From: an uncultured Succinatimonas sp.
Lineage (GTDB): Bacteria > Pseudomonadota > Gammaproteobacteria > Enterobacterales > Succinivibrionaceae
Direction: 5' to 3'
Assembly: GCF_905203285.1 (NCBI RefSeq)
Contig: NZ_CAJKVK010000031.1
Span: 1-20,383 of the forward strand
Length of the DNA: 20,383 bases
Positions 1 to 7,941 of this stretch are shown here, piece by piece (position 1 is the stretch's first letter; each line of letters begins with the position of its first letter). A program made the translations under genes and the position numbers. The notes beneath the pieces were generated by a model. That model searched no databases and was not told the origin of the DNA. It was given only the letters and a program-made list of their open reading frames with translations.

Positions 1-330
1 TTCTTATTATGCAATATTTATAGATTTTTTTCAATAGTTGATAAAAAAATATCAATTTTTTTCATTTCATCCGTTGCCGGAAGCACAGTTTTTTTATTTC
101 CTACTTTTTTTTATTTTGCTTTAGGGTATAAGAGAAAAGATTCTCAATTATCTGCAGGTCTTGTGATTTATGATGCTATAAAATCTTTATTTTTTAAATA
201 CTTATTTTTTATAGTTCTTGTCTGTTTGTGTTTTAAGTTTTTAGAAATTGACGGTTTAGTCTTTTTTATTTCTTTAATTTTTAGTGCGATTTTTTGCTAT
301 ATAAAACGTTTTTTTGTGATCTGGATTTAG
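1..330 (+). CDS. atpI: ATP synthase accessory protein AtpI (5' end outside window)
   Basis: The open frame runs from the first base to a TAG at 328-330, giving 109 residues with no start inside the window. It is a very hydrophobic protein with about three to four membrane segments. The stretch SVAGSTVFLFPTFFYFALGY, followed by a basic loop, a short amphipathic section (AIKSLFFKYLFF) and a last hydrophobic pair, is the layout of the small AtpI/UncI family, which helps assemble the c-ring of the ATP synthase. Its place directly upstream of atpB supports the call. The sequence is strongly Phe-rich and diverged, so the identification rests on the pattern plus context. It ends with FFVIWI. The N-terminus and its promoter lie outside the window. 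Confidence 0.8.
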   Translation, partial: FLLCNIYRFFSIVDKKISIFFISSVAGSTVFLFPTFFYFALGYKRKDSQLSAGLVIYDAIKSLFFKYLFFIVLVCLCFKFLEIDGLVFFISLIFSAIFCYIKRFFVIWI

Positions 331-352
331 AGATTAAACATTTGTCTTTGTT

Positions 353-381
353 TTGACTTAAAAAAAATACGGTCATATATT
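353..381 (+). promoter_or_regulatory. Predicted sigma-70 promoter for atpB onward
   Basis: The -35 box TTGACT (353-358) and the -10 box TATATT (376-381) are separated by exactly 17 bases. Overlapping alternatives for the -10 are TATTAT (378-383) and TATGAT (381-386). Transcription would begin near 388, giving an untranslated leader of about 265 bases before atpB. The match is seen directly; activity is inferred. Confidence 0.5.
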
Positions 382-400
382 ATGATTCCATAACTGGCGT

Positions 401-419
401 AAGCTTAGCGCTATAGCTT
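401..419. repeat. Imperfect palindrome just after the predicted atp promoter
   Basis: AAGCTTAGCGCTATAGCTT reads almost the same on both strands, with the core TAGCGCTA flanked by AAGCT and AGCTT and one extra T on the right. It begins about 13 bases downstream of the predicted transcription start, so it could be an operator or a short leader hairpin. Confidence 0.4.
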
Positions 420-424
420 TTGTG

Positions 425-458
425 TAAAAGATTATAAATATTAATATGTTATCTTTTA
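425..458. repeat. Inverted repeat in atpB leader
   Basis: TAAAAGAT (425-432) and ATCTTTTA (451-458) are perfect inverted copies around an 18-base AT-rich loop. No T-run follows, so a terminator is unlikely. A protein binding site or a weak leader hairpin are the alternatives. Confidence 0.35.
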
Positions 459-652
459 ACAAAGGCGTTTGAAAATAAAAATTAAGCGAAATTAGATTTA
501 AATTTTTTATATTTGATTTCGTTTGGTTTTTAGTTGGAACAAGACTAAGTCTAAATCAGTGCCGAACAATGATTATTATTTTTTGATCTTTTTTGGTGAT
601 TAAAAATTTCGGTACCGGTTAACGCTCGATGATAAAAAAGGTTTTGTAATTT

Positions 653-1606
653 ATGTCAGAGCATAATTCTCAAGAATACATAGGTCACCATCTTCATTTT
701 TTGCAGATGGATATGCGCGACGGATCTATTGTCGATAGCGTAAAGCCCGTAAATCAGCAGGAGTTTCAATTCTGTCTGGATAACGGCGGTTCTGAAAATC
801 AATGTTTAACTCAAGTTCAGACTGAAAAATGCAGTTTTACTGATTTAGGTTCAGGTCAATGCTTTGCTCAGCTTGAATCTTCAGCATCAAAGCCTTTAAT
901 TAATCCGTATACGGTAAATATTGATTCTTTAGGTTTAACTGTTCTTTTGGGAATCGTATTTTTACTTTTGTTTAGATACGCAGCTAAAAAGACTTCAACC
1001 GGTGTACCTACCAAACTTCAATGCTTTATTGAAATGATTTTTGAATTTGTTCAAGACACGGTTGTTTCTATTTTTAAACGTAAGAGCAAGTTAATCGCTC
1101 CTTTAGCGTTAACGGTATTCATGTGGGTGTTTTTAATGAACCTCATGGATTTATTGCCTATTGATTTAATTCCCGGCTTTGCCACTGCTATCGGTGTTCC
1201 TTATTTTAGATTGGTACCGTCTGCGGATGTCAATATCACCTTATCAATGGCTTGCGGTGTTTTCCTTTTAATATTCTATTTTTCCTTCACCAACATCGGT
1301 GTAAAAGGTTTCATCAAGAGCTATACCCTACATCCTTTTAATCACTGGGTATTTGCACCGATAAATCTTATTTTGGAAGGTGTCTCTTTATTATCAAAAC
1401 CTATTTCTTTAGGCTTGCGACTTTTCGGAAATATGTATGCAGGCGAAATGATTTTTATTCTTATCGCCTTGCTTCCTCTTTGGTGGATCCAGTGGGTACT
1501 TAATGTGCCTTGGGCTTTATTCCATATTTTAATCGTTACATTGCAGGCTTTTATTTTCATGGTTCTGACTATTGTCTATCTGTCAATGGCCAGTGAAGAA
1601 GATTAA
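653..1606 (+). CDS. atpB: ATP synthase Fo subunit a, with Cys-containing N-terminal insertion
   Basis: This is the inner-membrane subunit that forms the two proton half-channels against the c-ring. The last ~230 residues follow E. coli AtpB closely. The essential Arg is in SLGLRLFGN (R256, E. coli R210), with the channel residues E265 in AGEM, H291 and Q298. The N-terminus (EYIGHHL) is also typical. The protein has 317 residues against 271 in E. coli: roughly residues 33-80 are extra, before the conserved NPYTVNID stretch. This extra part is hydrophilic and has cysteines at 41, 51, 60 and 70. In this family the N-terminus faces the periplasm. The ATG follows AAAAAAGG by 11 bases. It is the first gene of the block atpB-E-F-H-A-G-D-C. 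Confidence 0.97.
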   Translation: MSEHNSQEYIGHHLHFLQMDMRDGSIVDSVKPVNQQEFQFCLDNGGSENQCLTQVQTEKCSFTDLGSGQCFAQLESSASKPLINPYTVNIDSLGLTVLLGIVFLLLFRYAAKKTSTGVPTKLQCFIEMIFEFVQDTVVSIFKRKSKLIAPLALTVFMWVFLMNLMDLLPIDLIPGFATAIGVPYFRLVPSADVNITLSMACGVFLLIFYFSFTNIGVKGFIKSYTLHPFNHWVFAPINLILEGVSLLSKPISLGLRLFGNMYAGEMIFILIALLPLWWIQWVLNVPWALFHILIVTLQAFIFMVLTIVYLSMASEED

Positions 1607-1633
1607 CTTTTATTTTAAAAAAGGAGAGAAAAA

Positions 1634-1861
1634 ATGGACCCGATGTTTTTTATAGCTGCGGGAATCATGATGGGCTTAGCTGCTATCGGTGCTGCTATCG
1701 GTATCGGTGTTTTGGGCGGTAAGTTCCTTGAAGGTTCAGCTCGTCAGCCTGATTTGCTGCCTTTGTTGCGTACCCAGTTCTTCATCGTAATGGGCTTGGT
1801 TGACGCTATCCCGATGATTGCCGTCGGCTTAGGTTTGTACATCATGTTTGCTGTGGCCTAA
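1634..1861 (+). CDS. atpE: ATP synthase Fo subunit c
   Basis: This is the proteolipid that makes the rotating c-ring in the inner membrane. It has two hydrophobic helices joined by the polar loop ARQPD. The proton-carrying acid is D57, in GLVDAIPM, equal to Asp61 of E. coli. The first helix has the small-residue pattern AIGAAIGIGVLGGKF. The residues typical of Na+-binding c subunits are not present, so it should be proton-coupled. It has 75 residues, four fewer than E. coli, and the difference is at the N-terminus. A strong purine-rich binding site (AAAAAAGGAGAG) lies just before the ATG, as expected for the subunit needed in the highest copy number. Confidence 0.98.
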   Translation: MDPMFFIAAGIMMGLAAIGAAIGIGVLGGKFLEGSARQPDLLPLLRTQFFIVMGLVDAIPMIAVGLGLYIMFAVA

Positions 1862-1894
1862 CTTGGTCTTTAAAACAGCAGGGAGCTTTCCACC

Positions 1895-2365
1895 TTGGAA
1901 ATTAATGCTACATTTTTAGGTCAAGCCGTTGCCTTTGTCATTTTCGTAGCCGCATGCATGAAATGGGTGTGGCCGCCGCTTATGAGCGCTCTTGAGAAAA
2001 GACAAAAAGAAATAGCCGACGGTCTTGCCTCTGCTGAAAAAGCACAAAAGAGTTTGGAACTGGCTAAGAGCAATGCTGCTGATACTATTCGTGAGGCAAA
2101 AGCTGAAGCTCAGAAAATCATCGATGAAGCTAACAAACAGCGTTCTGCAATTTTAGATAAAGCTGTTGAAGAAGCTACCGAAGAGAAACGTCGCATCCTT
2201 GAAAATGCTAAAAATGAAATTGAAGCACAAAAGGATAAAGCAAAAGAAGAGCTGCGCTCTGAAGTTGCTGATTTAGCGATTGCCGGTGCCGAGAAGATTT
2301 TGAGTCAAAAGGTTGATGCTAAGACAGATAAAGTCTTAGTTCAAAAGATTTTAGAATCTTTATAA
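1895..2365 (+). CDS. atpF: ATP synthase Fo subunit b (TTG start)
   Basis: This is the peripheral-stalk subunit that keeps F1 from turning with the rotor. Residues 5-25 form one membrane anchor, followed by VWPPLMSALEKRQKEIADGL, a family hallmark, and then a long Ala/Glu/Lys-rich helix that dimerises as a coiled coil up to the C-terminus (IAGAEKILSQKVD). The length is 156 residues, the same as E. coli AtpB's partner AtpF, which supports the TTG at 1895. GGGAG at 1881-1885 lies nine bases upstream. No ATG or GTG start would give the full anchor. Confidence 0.96.
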   Translation: MEINATFLGQAVAFVIFVAACMKWVWPPLMSALEKRQKEIADGLASAEKAQKSLELAKSNAADTIREAKAEAQKIIDEANKQRSAILDKAVEEATEEKRRILENAKNEIEAQKDKAKEELRSEVADLAIAGAEKILSQKVDAKTDKVLVQKILESL

Positions 2366-2380
2366 ATTGAGGTAATCACA

Positions 2381-2911
2381 TTGGCTGAAAACCTAACTGT
2401 CGCAAGGCCTTATGCACAAGCGGCTTTTGAAGTGGCTTTAAAGCAACAAGCTTTAGATAAATGGCAGCAGATGCTGTATGCCATGTCAGTAGCTTGCTCG
2501 GATGCTGATTTTTTAAGTTCCTTAAAGAATGCTTCATCTTCAAGCGTTGCTTCAGAGCGCCTTCTTGAGGTTTTAAAAGATCTTCTTGATGAGTACGGTC
2601 AAAATTTCGTTAAGGCTCTTGGCGAGAAGTTTCGCTTTGACGTAATTCCTGAAATTTACAGTGAATTCGTTAAACTTCGCGAGATGCATGAAAAAGTTAT
2701 GGAAATTTCCGTTGTTTCAGCTCGTGAACTTGATGAGGCTTCACTTAATGCCATTAAGCAGAAAGTAACGGATAAATACGGCTGTTCCGTAATTTTAAAA
2801 ACTATTATTGACCCGAGCATCATGGGCGGAGCCGTTTTAAAAATAGGCGACGAGGTTATTGATGCTAGCGTGAAATCATACTTAAAAGGTATGGCTTCAG
2901 CACTCAAATAA
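2381..2911 (+). CDS. atpH: ATP synthase F1 subunit delta (TTG start)
   Basis: Delta sits on top of F1 and links the alpha subunits to the b dimer. The N-terminal helical domain begins LTVARPYAQAAFEVAL, the family signature. The C-terminal part has the MGGAVLKIGDEVIDASVK motif. The length of 176 residues (E. coli 177) fixes the TTG start at 2381; GAGG at 2369-2372 is eight bases upstream. The gap after atpF is only 15 bases, so the two are probably translated from one message without a break. The middle of the protein is more diverged than the neighbouring subunits, as is usual for delta. Confidence 0.95.
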   Translation: MAENLTVARPYAQAAFEVALKQQALDKWQQMLYAMSVACSDADFLSSLKNASSSSVASERLLEVLKDLLDEYGQNFVKALGEKFRFDVIPEIYSEFVKLREMHEKVMEISVVSARELDEASLNAIKQKVTDKYGCSVILKTIIDPSIMGGAVLKIGDEVIDASVKSYLKGMASALK

Positions 2912-2925
2912 CGAAGGGGAACAAA

Positions 2926-4467
2926 ATGCAATTAAATTCAACTGAAATTGCTGATCTGATTAAACAAAGGATTGAGCAGTTTAAGGTTGTTACCCAATCC
3001 TGCGATGAGGGTACTATCATTTCCGTTAGTGACGGTATTGTTCGTATCCACGGTCTTGCCAACGTTATGCAAGGTGAAATGCTGCAGTTTGGCGATGATT
3101 TGTACGGATTGGCTTTAAACTTAGAGCGCGATTCTGTAGGCGCTATTGTTTTAGGACCTTACACTCACCTTTCAGAAGGTATGAAAGTACGCGGAACCGG
3201 TCGAATTCTCTCCGTTCCGGTAGGTAAAGGTTTATTAGGTCGTGTCGTTAATACCTTGGGTGAACCGATTGACGGCAAAGGTCCTATTGTTAGCGATGAA
3301 TTTTATCCGGTTGAAAAAATTGCTCCTGGCGTTATTGCTCGTCAAAGCGTATCCCAGCCGATTCAAACCGGTTATAAAGCAGTTGACTCAATGATTCCTA
3401 TCGGACGCGGTCAGCGTGAGCTTATCATCGGCGACCGTCAGGTAGGTAAAACAGCTTTAGCCGTTGATACTATTATCAATCAGAAAAATTACGGTGTACG
3501 CTGCATTTATGTGGCTATCGGTCAGAAAGCTTCAACTATCGCTTCCGTAGTAAGAAAACTTGAAGAGCATGGTGCTCTTGATAACACGATTGTTGTTTCA
3601 GCATCTGCTTCAGATACTGCAGCTTTACAGTACATCGCCCCTTATGCAGGATGCGCTATGGGTGAGTACTTCCTTGATCAGGGTGAAGATGCTTTAGTTG
3701 TTTACGATGATTTATCTAAGCACGCCGTAGCATATCGTCAGATTTCTTTGTTACTTCGTCGTCCGCCTGGGCGTGAAGCATATCCTGGTGACGTTTTCTA
3801 TTTGCATTCACGTTTGCTTGAGCGTGCTTGCCGTGTTAACGCAGAATATCTTGAAAAATTGACTGACGGAAAAGTCACCGGTAAGACAGGATCTCTCACT
3901 GCGTTGCCGATTATTGAAACTCAGGCAGGTGACGTTTCAGCGTTTATTCCGACTAACGTAATTTCTATTACCGACGGTCAGATTTTCTTGACATCAAGTT
4001 TATTTAACTCTGGTGTCCGTCCTGCTGTTGATCCTGGTATTTCTGTATCGCGTGTAGGCGGTGCAGCTCAGACTAAGATTATGAAGAAGCTTTCAGGCGG
4101 TATTCGTACTGCTTTAGCTCAGTATCGTGAACTTGCAGCATTTGCTCAGTTCTCTTCAGATCTTGATGAAGCAACCCGTAAGCAGCTTGACCACGGTCAA
4201 AAAGTTACCGAGCTGATGAAGCAGCGTCAGTATGCTTCATTAACCGTAGCAGAGCAGTCTTTAGTTATTTTCGCGGCTGAGCGCGGATTCCTTGAAGATG
4301 TAGAAATCAACAAGATTTCAGCTTTTGAGGATGCCCTTTTGAATTTTGCTCGCAGCAAATATGCTGATTTATTAAAGGCAATTGATGCAAAGCCTGATTA
4401 TAACGATGAAATAGTAAAGAATTTGACTGATTTGATTACTGATTTCAAATCAACTCAGACTTACTAG
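2926..4467 (+). CDS. atpA: ATP synthase F1 subunit alpha
   Basis: This is the regulatory nucleotide-binding subunit of the alpha3-beta3 head in the cytoplasm. It has 513 residues, exactly the E. coli length. The P-loop GDRQVGKT is at residues 169-176, with Val where E. coli has Thr. YVAIGQKAST, ALQYIAPYAGCAMGEY, YDDLSKHAVAYRQISLLLRR and the alpha-subunit signature region PAVDPGISVSRVGGAAQ are all present; the Arg in SVSRVGG is the arginine finger that completes the catalytic site on beta. The ATG follows GAAGGGGA and lies 14 bases after atpH. Confidence 0.99.
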   Translation: MQLNSTEIADLIKQRIEQFKVVTQSCDEGTIISVSDGIVRIHGLANVMQGEMLQFGDDLYGLALNLERDSVGAIVLGPYTHLSEGMKVRGTGRILSVPVGKGLLGRVVNTLGEPIDGKGPIVSDEFYPVEKIAPGVIARQSVSQPIQTGYKAVDSMIPIGRGQRELIIGDRQVGKTALAVDTIINQKNYGVRCIYVAIGQKASTIASVVRKLEEHGALDNTIVVSASASDTAALQYIAPYAGCAMGEYFLDQGEDALVVYDDLSKHAVAYRQISLLLRRPPGREAYPGDVFYLHSRLLERACRVNAEYLEKLTDGKVTGKTGSLTALPIIETQAGDVSAFIPTNVISITDGQIFLTSSLFNSGVRPAVDPGISVSRVGGAAQTKIMKKLSGGIRTALAQYRELAAFAQFSSDLDEATRKQLDHGQKVTELMKQRQYASLTVAEQSLVIFAAERGFLEDVEINKISAFEDALLNFARSKYADLLKAIDAKPDYNDEIVKNLTDLITDFKSTQTY

Positions 4468-4476
4468 GAGCTCTAA

Positions 4477-5340
4477 ATGGCCGGAGCAAAGGAAATACGC
4501 ACTAAGATAGCTTCTGTAAAAAGCACGCAGAAGATAACCAGTGCTATGCAAATGGTTGCAGCCTCGAAAATGAGACGCGCACAAGATAAGATGTCTTCAT
4601 CGCGTCCATATTCTATAGGTTTGTTTAATCTTATCGGACATGTGGCAGTAAGCTCTACCGAGTTTCATCACCCGTATCTTGAAGAACGTCCAGTTAAAAA
4701 CGTCGGCTACATTATAGTTTCAACGGATCGCGGCTTGTGCGGCGGCTTGAATATTAATCTTTTCCGTAAAGTTCTTTCTGATATGAAAGAGAAGGAAAGC
4801 AAAAATATCGGCGTTAAAGCTGTTCTTTTAGGAACTAAGGCAAGCTCGTTCTTTGTCAGATTCGGTGTGGATGTTATAGCTCAGCACAGCGGTTTTGGTG
4901 ATGATCCTAAACCTGAGAAACTGGTTGGTGCCATTAAAGTCATGACCAGTGCTTACCTTAAAGGTGAGGTAGATGCGGTTTATATTGCATTCAATGGTTT
5001 TAAAAACACAATGGTGCAATTACCGACCGTTAATCAATTGCTGCCTTTGCCTAAGACAGATGATGCTGAAGTTGCAAAGCACCACTGGGACTATATTTAC
5101 GAGCCTAATCCCGCTGAAATTTTAAAAGTGGTTTTAGATCGTTATGTACAGCAGATGGTTTATCAGGCGGTACTTGAGAATTTGGCTTCAGAACAGGCTG
5201 CTCGTATGGTAGCAATGAAAGCTGCTACCGATAATGCCGATTCATTGGTTAATGATTTACAGCTTGATTACAACAAAGCGCGTCAGGCAGGAATTACGAT
5301 GGAACTTAATGACATCGTTTCCGGAGCTGCGGCGGTTTAA
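4477..5340 (+). CDS. atpG: ATP synthase F1 subunit gamma
   Basis: Gamma is the central rotor shaft connecting the c-ring to the alpha3-beta3 head. It has 287 residues, equal to E. coli. The N-terminal helix AKEIRTKIASVKSTQKITSAM followed by MVAASKMRRAQ, the Rossmann-like middle with STDRGLCGGLNIN, and the C-terminal helix ending in QARQAGIT-like sequence with ELNDIVSGAAAV are characteristic. The ribosome binding site TAGGAG overlaps the atpA stop codon, so the two genes are likely coupled in translation. Confidence 0.98.
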   Translation: MAGAKEIRTKIASVKSTQKITSAMQMVAASKMRRAQDKMSSSRPYSIGLFNLIGHVAVSSTEFHHPYLEERPVKNVGYIIVSTDRGLCGGLNINLFRKVLSDMKEKESKNIGVKAVLLGTKASSFFVRFGVDVIAQHSGFGDDPKPEKLVGAIKVMTSAYLKGEVDAVYIAFNGFKNTMVQLPTVNQLLPLPKTDDAEVAKHHWDYIYEPNPAEILKVVLDRYVQQMVYQAVLENLASEQAARMVAMKAATDNADSLVNDLQLDYNKARQAGITMELNDIVSGAAAV

Positions 5341-5364
5341 AGGTTTTTTAAGAGGAAAAAGGAA

Positions 5365-6783
5365 ATGGCTGAAGTTGCTAAACAGCGCGCTGGAGATAAG
5401 GGCATAATTGTCCAGATTATCGGAGCCGTTGTAGACGTAGAGTTTCCGGAAACCAATATTCCTGAGATTCATGATGCCTTGGAAGTAAAAGGTGACGGTA
5501 AAGATCGTCCTGATCTGATTCTTGAAGTTCAGCAGCAGATTGGCGGCGGTTTGGTACGCTGCATCGCAATGGGTTCTTCTGACGGTTTAAGCCGTGGTTT
5601 AACTGCTGTTAATACCGGCGACGGCATTAAAGTTCCGGTCGGAAAAGAGACTCTCGGGCGTATTATGAACGTATTGGGTCAGCCCGTAGATGAGGCAGGT
5701 CCGATTAACGAAAAAGAGCGTTGGGTTATTCACCGTGAAGCTCCTACTTATGCTGAACAGTCATCAACTACTGAAGTTCTTGAAACCGGTATTAAAGTTA
5801 TTGACTTAATTTGTCCGTTTGCCAAAGGCGGTAAAGTCGGTTTGTTCGGTGGTGCAGGTGTAGGTAAGACCGTTAACATGATGGAGCTTATCAATAACAT
5901 CGCTACTGCTCATTCAGGTTTGTCAGTATTTACAGGTGTAGGTGAACGTACCCGTGAAGGTAATGACTTCTATCATGAAATGCAGGAAGCTAAAGTTATT
6001 GATAAAGTATCAATGATTTACGGTCAGATGAACGAGCCTCCGGGGAACCGTTTGCGCGTAGCTTTGACCGGTTTGACCGTAGCCGAAAAATTCCGTGATG
6101 AAGGCCTTGACGTATTGTTGTTTATTGACAACATTTATCGTTATACACTGGCCGGTACTGAAGTTTCAGCATTGCTCGGTCGTATGCCGTCAGCTGTAGG
6201 TTATCAGCCTACTTTGGCTGAGGAAATGGGTGTGCTGCAAGAACGTATTGCTTCAACTAAGAAGGGTTCAATTACTTCAGTTCAGGCAGTTTATGTTCCT
6301 GCTGACGACTTGACTGACCCTAGCCCTGCTACTACTTTTGCTCACTTGGACGCAACTATCGTTTTGTCACGTCAGATTGCTTCCTTGGGTATTTATCCTG
6401 CTGTTGACCCTCTTGATTCTACTTCACGTCAGCTTGATCCTTCCATTGTAGGTAAAGATCATTATGAAGTAGCTCGCGGCGTCCAGACAGTGTTGCAGCG
6501 TTATAAAGAACTTAAAGATATTATTGCTATTTTGGGTATGGATGAGTTGTCTGAAGAAGATAAACTTACCGTAGCCCGTGCACGTAAGATCGAAAGATTC
6601 TTATCTCAGCCGTTTAGTGTAGCTGAAGTATTTACCGGATCTCCGGGCAAATACGTATCCTTAAAGGATACGATTGCCGGATTTAAGGGCATTATTGCCG
6701 GTGATTACGATAATTTACCGGAGCAGGCTTTCTACATGGTAGGTTCTATTGACGAAGCTGTAGAAAAAGCCAAGAGCCTATAA
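5365..6783 (+). CDS. atpD: ATP synthase F1 subunit beta (catalytic)
   Basis: This is the catalytic subunit that makes or hydrolyses ATP. The P-loop GGAGVGKT is at residues 162-169, the catalytic Glu is E194 in VGERTREGND, and the Walker B stretch LLFIDNIYRYTLAGTEVSAL follows. MPSAVGYQPTLAEEMG and the DELSEEDK element (the DELSEED lever that contacts gamma) are intact. The protein is 472 residues against 460 in E. coli, because the N-terminus is about 12 residues longer (MAEVAKQRAGDKG). AAGAGG and AAAGGA precede the ATG. Confidence 0.99.
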   Translation: MAEVAKQRAGDKGIIVQIIGAVVDVEFPETNIPEIHDALEVKGDGKDRPDLILEVQQQIGGGLVRCIAMGSSDGLSRGLTAVNTGDGIKVPVGKETLGRIMNVLGQPVDEAGPINEKERWVIHREAPTYAEQSSTTEVLETGIKVIDLICPFAKGGKVGLFGGAGVGKTVNMMELINNIATAHSGLSVFTGVGERTREGNDFYHEMQEAKVIDKVSMIYGQMNEPPGNRLRVALTGLTVAEKFRDEGLDVLLFIDNIYRYTLAGTEVSALLGRMPSAVGYQPTLAEEMGVLQERIASTKKGSITSVQAVYVPADDLTDPSPATTFAHLDATIVLSRQIASLGIYPAVDPLDSTSRQLDPSIVGKDHYEVARGVQTVLQRYKELKDIIAILGMDELSEEDKLTVARARKIERFLSQPFSVAEVFTGSPGKYVSLKDTIAGFKGIIAGDYDNLPEQAFYMVGSIDEAVEKAKSL

Positions 6784-6798
6784 TCGGCGGAGGTTTGC

Positions 6799-7227
6799 AT
6801 GGAAGATATTACTTTCCATCTTGATGTTGTCAGTGCTGTCGGAAGCTTGTATTCAGGCCGTGTAAGAACAATGCGTATTACCGGCTCTGAAGGTGAAATG
6901 GGTATTCGTCACGGACATGCCCCGCTTTTGACAACAATTAAAGCCGGTATGGTTTTGCTTACTACCGATGAAGGTAAGGAAGATCAGTTTTATTTAGCCG
7001 GCGGTTTGCTTGAGGTTCAGCCCGATAGCGTTACCGTTCTTGCTGATACGGCTTTAAGAGCTGATGATATTGATGAAGCTAAAGCTAAAGAAGCTATGCG
7101 TGAAGCTCAGGAGGCTATTAAGCATCAAAGCGGTGACAAAGACTACAATAAAGCCTTTGCTCAACTTGCTGAAGCAATGGCCCAGCTTAAAGTTCTTGAG
7201 TTATCTCGCAGTACTCGCCGTAAGTAA
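6799..7227 (+). CDS. atpC: ATP synthase F1 subunit epsilon
   Basis: Epsilon is the small rotor subunit next to gamma and can inhibit ATP hydrolysis. The N-terminal beta-sandwich shows ITGSEGEMGIRHGHAPLLT and YLAGGLLEVQPDSVTVLADTA. The C-terminal part (from about residue 90) is the Ala/Glu-rich two-helix section, ending LKVLELSRSTRRK. The length of 142 residues is near the E. coli 139. GGCGGAGG precedes the ATG. It closes the operon, and a hairpin terminator starts at its stop codon. Confidence 0.97.
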   Translation: MEDITFHLDVVSAVGSLYSGRVRTMRITGSEGEMGIRHGHAPLLTTIKAGMVLLTTDEGKEDQFYLAGGLLEVQPDSVTVLADTALRADDIDEAKAKEAMREAQEAIKHQSGDKDYNKAFAQLAEAMAQLKVLELSRSTRRK

Positions 7228-7257
7228 AAAAATCGCGCCTTATATGGCGCGGTTTTT
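7227..7257. terminator. Two-way terminator between atpC and rsmD
   Basis: CGCGCC (7234-7239) and GGCGCG (7246-7251) form a GC stem around the loop TTATAT. The stem can extend through a T-G wobble into the flanking A-run (7227-7232) and T-run (7253-7257), so it can end transcripts from both directions. The T-run overlaps the rsmD stop codon (7256-7258). Confidence 0.85.
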
Positions 7258-7834
7258 AACCGAACAATTCCTCTAAAAAAGAACTCTTTTTGTAAAAAGC
7301 AAATTTTACTTGTCCGCTTTGCTGTTCGCTAACGCATTCAAAACCTATAAAGCTTTTAATATTACCTGATCCGTATTCAACGTATAAAACTGCGTCTTTG
7401 TTCAATAAATTCCGTTCATTGATAAGATCCATTGCATGAGTTAATAAATCACTTTTATATGGCGGATCTAAAAAAATCAAATCAAACTTATCATCGGTTT
7501 TTTTTAGAAAATTCAACGCATCAAGATTTAATACTTGAATATTTTTTGAATTTAAAGTTTTGACTGCATCTTTAAGGTTTAGATAATTATCATAATCTTT
7601 TTCAATTAAGGTGACTGATTTTGCCCCGCGCGATAAAGCTTCTATTCCTAAAGCTCCGGATCCGGCAAACAGATCTAAAACATTAGCTTCTTGAACTTTA
7701 TCATTTAATAAATTAAAAATCGTCTCACGTATTCTGTCAGGAGTCGGTCTTAATCCTTCAAGATCCAACACGTCAAGTTTCTTACCTTTATATACGCCGC
7801 CGATGATGCGTATTTGGTGGGAAGATAAAGACAT
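7256..7834 (-). CDS. rsmD: 16S rRNA (guanine(966)-N2)-methyltransferase RsmD
   Basis: RsmD methylates G966 of 16S rRNA using S-adenosylmethionine. The N-terminus RIIGGVYKGKKL, then GLRPTPDRIRETIFNLL (residues 28-43), is typical. The S-adenosylmethionine-binding loop is LDLFAGSGALGIEALSRGA (residues 53-71), and the catalytic N6/N2-type motif is DPPY (123-126). The length of 192 residues is normal (E. coli 198). It lies back to back with ftsY, as in E. coli and many gammaproteobacteria, which supports the call. The ATG is preceded by only a weak, distant AGG. Confidence 0.96.
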   Translation of the reverse strand: MSLSSHQIRIIGGVYKGKKLDVLDLEGLRPTPDRIRETIFNLLNDKVQEANVLDLFAGSGALGIEALSRGAKSVTLIEKDYDNYLNLKDAVKTLNSKNIQVLNLDALNFLKKTDDKFDLIFLDPPYKSDLLTHAMDLINERNLLNKDAVLYVEYGSGNIKSFIGFECVSEQQSGQVKFAFYKKSSFLEELFG

Positions 7835-7867
7835 TTTTTTGCTTTTTACCTATTTTTGATTTCTAAA

Positions 7868-7876
7868 TGCTAAAAT
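7868..7876 (+). promoter_or_regulatory. Possible extended -10 promoter for ftsY
   Basis: TGCTAAAAT fits the TG-N-TATAAT extended -10 form and lies about 65 bases before the ftsY start. No good -35 box is at the right distance. The same region contains the small dyad GCTAAA (7869-7874) / TTTAGC (7885-7890). Confidence 0.3.
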
Positions 7877-7941
7877 CGCAGTAATTTAGCTATTTTAACC
7901 TGTTTTTTTATAAAAATAGTTTTGTTTGCGGTGGTATGACT

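Larger units (their letters stand above)
331..652. other. Gene-free leader between atpI and atpB (322 bases)
   Basis: No credible coding frame is seen on either strand. The stretch is AT-rich. It holds a sigma-70-like promoter (353-381), a dyad just after it (401-419), an 8-bp inverted repeat with an AT-rich loop (425-458), an 11-base palindrome AGACTAAGTCT (542-552), an 8-base palindrome CGGTACCG (610-617) and the ribosome binding region of atpB (AAAAAAGG, 634-641). In E. coli atpI and atpB are almost adjacent, so this gap is long. Its likely job is separate transcription or leader control of the structural atp genes; that is inference. Confidence 0.6.

Noticed and set aside
629..649. Six-codon frame ATG ATA AAA AAG GTT TTG TAA just before atpB
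   Set aside because: It lies over the atpB binding region and has no binding site of its own or attenuator-like codon run; too short to support a leader peptide.
7064..7276. Plus-strand frame of 70 codons over the end of atpC
   Set aside because: It overlaps atpC in another frame, runs through the terminator hairpin and has a Lys/Leu-rich composition expected from frame-shifted reading of atpC.
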